This document shows, one piece after another, positions 1-4,678 of a stretch of 7,787 bases of DNA (positions within the stretch are counted from its first letter, which is position 1; each line of letters starts with the position of its first letter). This DNA is from an uncultured Methylocystaceae bacterium (GTDB lineage: Bacteria > Pseudomonadota > Alphaproteobacteria > Rhizobiales > Beijerinckiaceae). The DNA is taken from NCBI GenBank assembly GCA_945956975.1, contig CAMFKC010000089.1:1-7787 (forward strand), written 5' to 3'. The notes under the pieces were generated by a model. The model was not told the DNA's origin, did not search any database, and saw only the letters and a program-made list of their open reading frames with translations. The translations under genes were made by a program, and so were the position numbers.

Positions 1-190
1 CATTGGTGGTACCGCCCTTGTCGTCGCGCCAGAAGGCGTGGCCATGAATGGACGCCGTTCCCGGCTTCTTGATGAAGGCGGCCTCCGCCGGGTCGAAGGC
101 GGTCGCGGTTGCGACAGAAACGGTTTCGGGAGTGGAGCGGCAGCCGCCGAGCAAGAGCGCGGCAGCGAGCACGATCAAAAAGGCACGCAT
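1..190 (-). CDS. Putative lipoprotein, 3' end outside the window
   Basis: The first 63 residues of a minus-strand gene are visible, starting at the ATG at 190-188. The N-terminus, MRAFLIVLAAALLLGGC, is a lipoprotein signal: a short basic start, a hydrophobic core and a lipobox LGGC with the acylated cysteine at residue 17. Signal peptidase II would cut before Cys17. Residue 18 is Arg, not Asp, so outer-membrane or periplasm-facing retention is more likely than inner-membrane retention, by analogy with the E. coli Lol rule. A GAGG Shine-Dalgarno lies 8-11 bases upstream of the ATG. The mature part (about residues 41-63, with GTASIHGHAFWRDDKGG) resembles the start of small rhizobial lipoproteins with a carboxypeptidase-regulatory-like beta domain, but that is recollection and weak. 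The function is unknown. It is divergent from the basic-protein gene at 325, with 134 bases between them. Confidence 0.75.
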   Translation of the reverse strand, partial: MRAFLIVLAAALLLGGCRSTPETVSVATATAFDPAEAAFIKKPGTASIHGHAFWRDDKGGTTN

Positions 191-263
191 CAAAACAACC
201 TCGTCACGCAATAAGCGAAACAGTCGCGCGCAAAGCGGCAAAAGGCAAGGCGGCGCGATGCAG

Positions 264-288
264 GGAACTTCGCATCGCAGGCCCGGTT
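264..288 (+). promoter_or_regulatory. Candidate EcfG (general stress response) promoter
   Basis: GGAAC at 264-268 is followed, 16 bases later, by GGTT at 285-288. The published consensus for alphaproteobacterial EcfG/RpoE2/SigT promoters is GGAAC, 16-17 bases, then CGTT, so only one base of the -10 element differs. Transcription would start near 295, giving a leader of about 30 bases before the ATG at 325. The position and orientation fit the small basic gene at 325-639. The match is seen directly; the assignment to EcfG is inference. Confidence 0.55.
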
Positions 289-324
289 GAGCGCACATCG
301 CCCTGAGCATGCGGAGGAACGATC

Positions 325-639
325 ATGCCGCGCGGAGACAAGTCCAGCTACACCGACAAACAGAAGCGCATGGCCGAGCATATCGAGGCAGGCTACGAGA
401 AGCGCGGGACGCCGAAGAAAGAAGCCGAGGCGCGCGCCTGGGCGACCGTCAACAAGGAGACGCACGGCGGCAAGAAGAGCGGCTCTGGCCGCGGCAAGCC
501 GGAGGACCATTCGCCTGCGCGCAAGGGCGGACGAAAGGGCGGCGCAGCGTCGGCCTCGCGCACGGCGGCGGAGCGGTCGGCCTCGGCCAAGAAGGCGGCC
601 GCGACGCGCAAGCGGAATGCTGCGAAGAAGAGCGCTTGA
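325..639 (+). CDS. Small, highly basic KGG-type protein (often annotated 'plasmid stabilization protein')
   Basis: This is a 104-residue protein with 17 Lys and 11 Arg, no Cys, and no signal peptide or membrane segment, so it is cytoplasmic and strongly cationic. Residues 1-47 (MPRGDKSSYTDKQKRMAEHI, then EKRGTPKKEAEARAWATVNK) form a charged, probably helical module. Residues 48-104 are low-complexity, with KKSGSGRGK, RKGGRKGG and a C-terminal AKKAAATRKR tail resembling histone-H1-like or nucleoid-binding tails. From recollection, homologues are common on rhizobial chromosomes under the name plasmid stabilization protein, without firm evidence for that role. The start is supported by GGAGG at 313-317, seven bases before the ATG. 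An EcfG-like promoter lies upstream, which fits a stress-induced DNA- or RNA-binding protein, but that function is inferred. Overlapping longer reading frames here lack a comparable ribosome binding site. The gene ends 22 bases before the REP-like element. Confidence 0.85.
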   Translation: MPRGDKSSYTDKQKRMAEHIEAGYEKRGTPKKEAEARAWATVNKETHGGKKSGSGRGKPEDHSPARKGGRKGGAASASRTAAERSASAKKAAATRKRNAAKKSA

Positions 640-661
640 ACTTCTGATCGCAATCCCAGCG

Positions 662-768
662 TCCTCACCCTGAGGAGCCGCGAAGCGGCGTCTCAAAGGG
701 TGGCCGAGGCGAGAATGCGGGCCCTGCCATCCTTCGAGACGCGCCTTCGGCGCTCCTCAGGATGAGGA
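662..768. repeat. Paired REP-like palindromic element (two 42-base inverted arms)
   Basis: Arm 1 (662-703) and arm 2 (727-768) are inverted copies, identical at 35 of 42 positions, separated by 23 bases. Each arm also folds alone around a GAA/TTC triloop: stem GCCGC/GCGGC at 677-681 and 685-689 in arm 1, and GCGCC/GGCGC at 741-745 and 749-753 in arm 2, each with outer stems CACCC/GGGTG or CATCC/GGATG. The element fills the gap between two convergent genes, a typical REP location. From recollection, motifs of this type (CTTCGAGACGC and CTCCTCAGGATGAGG) are interspersed many times in Bradyrhizobium-like genomes. It may also act as a two-way transcription terminator or mRNA 3' stabiliser for the genes at 325-639 and argJ, although no T-run follows it. 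Confidence 0.85.
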
Positions 769-786
769 TTCGAGTTGGCTCGGCCG

Positions 787-2034
787 CTACGACCGATAGT
801 CGCCATTGATGGCGACATATTCCTTGGTGAGGTCGCAGGTCCAGACCTTGGACGCGCCGTTGCCGAGGCAGAGATCGACGCGAATTTCGATCTCCTGCTC
901 CTTCATCACGGCGGAGACCTTCGCTTCGTCATAGGCGGGATCGCGCAGCCCCTTGTAGGCAACGCGGATGCCGCCGAACCAGATCGCGAGTTTGTCTCTC
1001 TCGGCCTTCTCGCCGGCCTTGCCGACGGCCATGACAATGCGGCCCCAGTTCGCGTCCTCGCCTGCGACGGCCGTCTTCACCAGAGGCGAATTGGCGATGG
1101 AGAACGCGATGCGCTTGGCAGCCTTCGCGCTGTCCGCGCCTGTCACCTCGATGCCGACGAACTTGCGCGCGCCCTCGCCGTCGCGCACCACCTGATGGGC
1201 GAGATTCGTCAAAACGATATCGAGCGCGACCTTGAAGGCCTTGAGGCGGCGATCATTGGCGGTCGCGATCTTCGGGCAGCCGCGCGCAGCCGCGGCGCCG
1301 GTCGCGAATAGCAGCAGCGTGTCCGACGTCGATGTGTCGCTGTCCACAGTGATGGCGTTAAACGAGCCCTGCACCGATTTTGAGAGCATGGCCTGCAGCG
1401 CGGGCGCGGCAATCGGCGCATCGGTGAAAACGAAGGAGAGCATGGTCGCCATGTCCGGCGCAATCATGCCTGCGCCCTTGGCCATGCCGGAGATGCGCAC
1501 ACGGACGCCGTCGATCTCGGCCTCGGCGGTGGCGACCTTCGGAAACGTGTCGGTCGTCATGATGGCGCGCGCGGCGTCGAGCCCTTTGTCGCCTGACGCC
1601 TCCTTTACGAGACCTTCGAGCACGCCTTCGAATTTCGTTGCGTCGAGCGGTTCGCCGATAACGCCTGTCGAGGCCATGAAGATTTCGCCCTCCTTCGCGC
1701 CGGTCGCGGCGGAGGCGATCTTCGCAGCGAGCTTCACGGCGTCGGCGCCGACCTTGCCGGTGAAGGCGTTGGCGTTGCCGGAATTGACGAGCAGCGCGCG
1801 CGCCTTGCCGCCCTTCATCTTGGCGCGGCACCAGTCAACGGGGGCCGAGGGACACTTCGATTTCGTGAAGACGCCTGCGACCTGCGTGCCCTTGTCGAGC
1901 AGCGCCAGCATGACGTCGGTTCGGCCCTTGTAGCGGATGCCCGCTGCGCCCGAGGCGAAGCGCACGCCCTCGATGGCCGGCATGTCGGGAACGGTCTTGG
2001 GCGCGAGCGGCGAAAGCGGAGCGTCATGGGCCAT
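787..2034 (-). CDS. argJ: Bifunctional glutamate N-acetyltransferase / amino-acid N-acetyltransferase (ArgJ)
   Basis: ArgJ moves the acetyl group from N-acetylornithine to glutamate, recycling it in arginine synthesis; bifunctional forms also make N-acetylglutamate from acetyl-CoA. It acts in the cytoplasm. The 415-residue length is normal for the family. Visible motifs are NSGNAN (84-89), the oxyanion-hole segment STGVIG with Thr123-Gly124, TTDTFPK (160-166), the self-cleavage motif KGAGMIAPDMATM with nucleophile Thr197, DSDTSTSD (231-238), GEDANWGRI (325-333) and the C-terminal INGDYRS. Cleavage before Thr197 would give a 196-residue alpha and a 219-residue beta chain. Whether it is mono- or bifunctional cannot be read from sequence. 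The ATG at 2034 was chosen because GAGG at 2046-2043 lies eight bases upstream; an in-frame TTG at 2040 would be only two bases from it. It is convergent with the basic-protein gene and divergent from the binding protein. Confidence 0.97.
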   Translation of the reverse strand: MAHDAPLSPLAPKTVPDMPAIEGVRFASGAAGIRYKGRTDVMLALLDKGTQVAGVFTKSKCPSAPVDWCRAKMKGGKARALLVNSGNANAFTGKVGADAVKLAAKIASAATGAKEGEIFMASTGVIGEPLDATKFEGVLEGLVKEASGDKGLDAARAIMTTDTFPKVATAEAEIDGVRVRISGMAKGAGMIAPDMATMLSFVFTDAPIAAPALQAMLSKSVQGSFNAITVDSDTSTSDTLLLFATGAAAARGCPKIATANDRRLKAFKVALDIVLTNLAHQVVRDGEGARKFVGIEVTGADSAKAAKRIAFSIANSPLVKTAVAGEDANWGRIVMAVGKAGEKAERDKLAIWFGGIRVAYKGLRDPAYDEAKVSAVMKEQEIEIRVDLCLGNGASKVWTCDLTKEYVAINGDYRS

Positions 2035-2061
2035 GGGCAAAACCTCGTGAAATCCGCGGCG

Positions 2062-2090
2062 ATTTGCGCGGCGAATCGGGGGTGCGTCAA
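2062..2090 (-). promoter_or_regulatory. Candidate argJ promoter
   Basis: Read on the minus strand, TTGACG (2090-2085, five of six matches to the -35 consensus) is followed after 17 bases by GCAAAT (2067-2062), a weak -10. The start site would fall near 2055, about 20 bases before the argJ ATG. A GANTC methylation site (2073-2077) lies inside the spacer. The -35 is convincing and the -10 is not. Confidence 0.4.
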
Positions 2091-2141
2091 GGTTTCGCCA
2101 GCGCGGAACGCCGTTTCATGACGGCGCTGCGTAAAACGCGC

Positions 2142-2169
2142 TTGCCTGCGACGGGGAAGCGGGCAGAAT
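2142..2169 (+). promoter_or_regulatory. Weak candidate promoter for the binding-protein gene
   Basis: TTGCCT (2142-2147) and CAGAAT (2164-2169) each match the sigma-70 consensus at four of six positions, with a 16-base spacer. They lie 57 bases before the ATG at 2226. A small dyad, CGCCGT/ACGGCG (2109-2114 and 2121-2126), sits just upstream and could bind a regulator. Both are suggestions only. Confidence 0.25.
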
Positions 2170-2225
2170 GGCCGCATCGGCGCCGACAATATCGTATGAC
2201 AATCGGGGCGCCCGGGAGGATACGC

Positions 2226-3443
2226 ATGAAGAGCCTGATGCAGGGCATCGCCGCCCTCGCGCTGCTGGCGGGGGCCAGCGTCGCGCACGCGGAGATCACC
2301 AAGGAGATCGTCATCGCCGATCTCAACGACAAGAGTTCGGTGTTCTCGGACGCTGGCGGCGTCGGCGGCGTCGTCGCCGCGCAGCTCGCCATCGAGGACA
2401 TGGGCGGCAAGATCCGCGGCTGGCCGGTGAAGCTGCTCGGTCCCGATCACCAGAACAAGCTCGACGTCGGCGTCTCGCTGGCGCGCCAGATGTATGACAC
2501 GCAGGGCGTCGATGCGATCTTCGACATCGGCAATTCCGCGATCTCGCTCGCCGTTCAGGAGATCGCGCGCGAGCGCGGCAAGGTGCTGGTGCATGTCGGC
2601 TCGGCTACCGCGGATGTGTTCGGCAAGGCCTGCTCGCCGACATCCGCCATGTGGCTCTACGACACCTATTCGTTGGCGCAGGGCATCGCCAAGTCGATCG
2701 TCGCGCAGGGCGGCGACAGCTGGTTCTTCGTGACGGCCGACTACGCCTTTGGCCATGCGATGGAAGCCGAGGTGACCAAGATCGTGAAGGCCGCCGGCGG
2801 CAAGGTGCTGGGCTCGGTGCGCCACCCGGTCGGCGTCTCGGACTTCTCGTCCTTCCTGCTGCAGGCGCAGACGTCGGGCGCCAAGGTGATCGCGCTCGCC
2901 AACGCCTCGGGCGACACGGTGACCTCGATCAAGCAGGCGCGCGAATTCAAGATCGGCGAAGGCGACCAGAAGCTCGCCGTGCTGATCTTCTATCTCACCT
3001 CGGTCCATGCGCTCGGGCCGGAGGCGACGCAGGGCGTGCAGTACCTCACCGGCTATTACTGGGACCGTGACGATGCGAGCCGCGACTTCGGCAAGCGGTT
3101 CGCCGCGCGCCACGGCGGCAAGATGCCGACCCATGCGCAGGCGGGCGTCTACAGCGCGGTGAAGCACTACCTGCGCGCGGTCGACGCGGCGAATTCGACC
3201 GACGGCCTGACCGTCATGCGCAAGATGAAGGAAATCCCGGTCGACGACTTCTTCGCGCCGGGCGCCATGGTCCGCCCGGATGGCCGTCTGAACAACGGAT
3301 ACTGGCTGGCCGAGGTGAAGAAGCCTGCTGACGTGAAGCAGGGCTGGGACCTGCTGACCATCAAGTCGAAAGTGAAGCCGGAAGACGTGCTGCGCCCGAT
3401 CGCCGACGGCGGCTGCACGAAGCTCGATCCGCCCCCGAAGTGA
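2226..3443 (+). CDS. ABC transporter substrate-binding protein, branched-chain amino acid (LivJ/K, Peripla_BP_6) type
   Basis: This is a 405-residue periplasmic solute-binding protein. Residues 1-22 are a Sec signal peptide ending in AHA, with cleavage before Glu23. The mature protein has the type I two-lobe fold: lobe 1 starts at EIVIADLNDKSSVFSDAGG and continues through VDAIFDIGNSAISLAVQEIA; the hinge and lobe 2 include FFVTADYAFGHAMEAEVTKI (167-186) and SDFSSFLLQAQTSGAKVIAL (205-224). Only two cysteines occur, Cys136 (GKACSP) and Cys397 (DGGCTKL); related proteins also have cysteines at similar places, so a disulfide is possible. The ligand cannot be called; relatives bind branched-chain or polar amino acids, amides or aromatic acids. 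GGGAGGA at 2214-2220 fixes the ATG at 2226 and puts the signal peptide at the true N-terminus. No permease or ATPase gene is nearby, so it is an orphan here. It is convergent with the isomerase gene. Confidence 0.93.
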   Translation: MKSLMQGIAALALLAGASVAHAEITKEIVIADLNDKSSVFSDAGGVGGVVAAQLAIEDMGGKIRGWPVKLLGPDHQNKLDVGVSLARQMYDTQGVDAIFDIGNSAISLAVQEIARERGKVLVHVGSATADVFGKACSPTSAMWLYDTYSLAQGIAKSIVAQGGDSWFFVTADYAFGHAMEAEVTKIVKAAGGKVLGSVRHPVGVSDFSSFLLQAQTSGAKVIALANASGDTVTSIKQAREFKIGEGDQKLAVLIFYLTSVHALGPEATQGVQYLTGYYWDRDDASRDFGKRFAARHGGKMPTHAQAGVYSAVKHYLRAVDAANSTDGLTVMRKMKEIPVDDFFAPGAMVRPDGRLNNGYWLAEVKKPADVKQGWDLLTIKSKVKPEDVLRPIADGGCTKLDPPPK

Positions 3444-3468
3444 AAGCAACCGGCTATTCGCCAAGGGA

Positions 3469-3496
3469 GAGGGCCGCGGAGCGATCCGCGGCCCTC
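3469..3496. terminator. Strong hairpin between convergent genes, probable bidirectional terminator
   Basis: GAGGGCCGCGG at 3469-3479 pairs perfectly with 3486-3496, and A3480-T3485 adds a twelfth pair closing a GCGA (GNRA) tetraloop. It lies 26 bases after the stop of the binding-protein gene and 25 bases after the stop of the isomerase gene read from the other side. There is no U-run on either strand, so it may terminate as a GC-rich hairpin, work with Rho, or protect mRNA 3' ends. Confidence 0.7.
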
Positions 3497-3521
3497 ACGA
3501 TTCCAGTCAGGCCGGCAGCGG

Positions 3522-4391
3522 TTACTTCTTGGGAGCGGGGGCCTCCGGCGCCACGGGCTGGCCCGGCTGCGGCGCATCGAAACGCTCGATCTTGGCGGCG
3601 TCGCGCAGCTTCACGACCTCGTCGCCCTCCGCCTTCTGCATGACGTAGCGGACGACCTGGTCGCGCACCTGGTCGAGCTTGGGGAATTCCTTCGTCCGCT
3701 TCTCCTCAAGCTTGATGATGTGCCAGCCGAACTGGCTCTTCACAGGCGCTGATATGTCGCCGGGCTTCTCCAGCTTGAAGGCGGCGTCGGCGAATTCCGG
3801 CACCATGCGGTCCTTTGTGAACCAACCGAGGTCCCCGCCCTTGGATCCGGGATCCTTGGAGACCTCGGTCGCAACCTTGGCGAAGTCCTCGCCGCCCTTC
3901 ACGCGCTCCAGCGCCTTCTTGGCCTCTTCCTCGGTCGGCACGAGGATGTGACGGGCGTGGATCTCGGGCTCCGGCTTCTGGGCTTTGGCGACTTCGTCGT
4001 AAGTCTTCTGGATATTTGCGTCAGTGTTTGCGGTTTCCGCGACCTTGCCCAGATAGCTCTCGGTCAACAGCTTGTCGCGCATGTAGGCGAGCTTGCGGGC
4101 GAAGTCCGGGGAGGCGCCGACCTTCTCGGCCTCCGCCTTCTGGGCGACGACCTTGGCGACGATGAGGTTGTCGAGCAGCGCCTTGTCGCGGGCCGGTCCC
4201 TGCAATTCGCGCGGCATCCGCGCTTCCAGATCGTCGCGGGCGATCGCCAGGTCCTCGTCGGTTATCTCGGCCCCGTTCACCTTCGCCAGCACCTTGGCTG
4301 CGGCCGGGCCCGCGATGGCGGAAAGCGCCACGGCCAAGGCAAGGCCTGCCGTGGCCGCGCGCAGGGACGATCGGTTGCGGAAATGGGACAT
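3522..4391 (-). CDS. Exported parvulin-type peptidyl-prolyl cis-trans isomerase (PpiC/SurA-like)
   Basis: This protein catalyses cis-trans isomerisation of Xaa-Pro bonds and probably helps exported proteins fold in the periplasm. The 289-residue product begins with a signal peptide (basic MSHFRNRSSLR, hydrophobic core, cleavage after GPAAA near residue 32). Residues 33-140 form a helical SurA-N-like chaperone region starting KVLAKVNGAEITDEDL. The PpiC domain covers about 144-230, with HARHILV (145-151), SKDPGSKGGDLGWF (178-191), MVPEFADAAF (196-205) and FGWHIIKLEE (221-230). The tail (271-289) is Pro/Ala-rich and ends in PKK. The ATG at 4391 is chosen because GGAG lies six bases upstream and the signal peptide follows directly; the frame stays open to 4613, but that would cover the secA promoter. 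It is divergent from secA, consistent with a role in secretion. A lipobox is absent, so it should be soluble. Confidence 0.93.
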   Translation of the reverse strand: MSHFRNRSSLRAATAGLALAVALSAIAGPAAAKVLAKVNGAEITDEDLAIARDDLEARMPRELQGPARDKALLDNLIVAKVVAQKAEAEKVGASPDFARKLAYMRDKLLTESYLGKVAETANTDANIQKTYDEVAKAQKPEPEIHARHILVPTEEEAKKALERVKGGEDFAKVATEVSKDPGSKGGDLGWFTKDRMVPEFADAAFKLEKPGDISAPVKSQFGWHIIKLEEKRTKEFPKLDQVRDQVVRYVMQKAEGDEVVKLRDAAKIERFDAPQPGQPVAPEAPAPKK

Positions 4392-4459
4392 GCTGTTCTC
4401 CAGGAGGCTGCGCGGCCGGCGGCCGACGCGTGACGAATCGCGCCAATGGCGGGAAAATC

Positions 4460-4475
4460 GGGCGTAAATTCGCCC
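4460..4475. promoter_or_regulatory. Dyad in the isomerase/secA control region, possible operator
   Basis: GGGCG and CGCCC flank the AT-rich centre TAAATT, giving a perfect 5-base inverted repeat of 16 bases total. It lies 69 bases upstream of the isomerase start and 43 bases upstream of the putative secA -35. It could bind a dimeric regulator or simply be an AT-rich melt region; no known operator is recognised. Confidence 0.3.
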
Positions 4476-4517
4476 ATTCTCGGGCATGGCGCAATTGCCG
4501 CGCCCTGTCGCGCCGCG

Positions 4518-4546
4518 TTGACAAGGCGCGGAGCCGTCCTTATCTC
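4518..4546 (+). promoter_or_regulatory. Candidate secA promoter
   Basis: A perfect -35 hexamer TTGACA (4518-4523) is followed by a 17-base spacer and TATCTC (4541-4546), which matches the first three bases of the -10 consensus. Alphaproteobacterial -10 elements are often degenerate. The predicted start near 4553 would give a secA leader of about 125 bases. Confidence 0.5.
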
Positions 4547-4547
4547 T

Positions 4548-4656
4548 CGCCCGGCTTTTCCGGGCGTCCCGGCGCATGTCCGCCGCCTTGGCGGCGCCGC
4601 GTTCTCCCGACATAGACGTTCGAAATCAAAGGCCCGCGACGCCGCTCGCGCCGGGC
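4548..4656 (+). other. Structured leader region of secA with three possible hairpins
   Basis: Three potential stem-loops lie before secA. The first is a perfect 7-base stem, 4548-4554 with 4560-4566, loop CTTTT; it straddles the predicted start site. The second is CGCCGC/GCGGCG (4581-4586 and 4591-4596) with a CTTG loop. The third is GCCCGCGA (4632-4639) pairing with TCGC (4646-4649) and, after a GCC bulge, GGGC (4653-4656). Only a weak Shine-Dalgarno-like stretch follows before the ATG. In a GC-rich genome such stems arise by chance, so a regulatory role is only suggested. Confidence 0.35.
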
Positions 4657-4678
4657 GTTCACAGGCACGGGTCCTTTC

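Noticed and set aside
325..639. Plasmid maintenance or toxin-antitoxin function for the small basic protein
   Set aside because: There is no partner toxin or antitoxin gene and no partition or replication gene; the neighbours are chromosomal housekeeping genes.
662..768. Insertion-sequence remnant or CRISPR unit
   Set aside because: No transposase fragment, target duplication or regularly spaced repeats; the nested palindromes fit a REP-type element better.
2035..2040. TTG start for argJ six bases upstream of the chosen ATG
   Set aside because: The Shine-Dalgarno GAGG would be only two bases from the TTG but eight from the ATG.
2064..2225. Upstream extension of the binding-protein gene by 54 residues
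   Set aside because: The extension would bury the signal peptide inside the protein, and the strong GGGAGGA site points to the ATG at 2226.
1815..3464. A 549-residue open frame on the minus strand across the binding-protein gene
   Set aside because: It is antisense to a clear gene with signal peptide and ribosome site, is rich in Arg/His/Ala as GC-rich shadow frames are, and also overlaps the argJ start.
4392..4613. Upstream extension of the isomerase by 74 residues
   Set aside because: It would displace the signal peptide and run over the likely secA promoter; GGAG six bases before 4391 decides the start.
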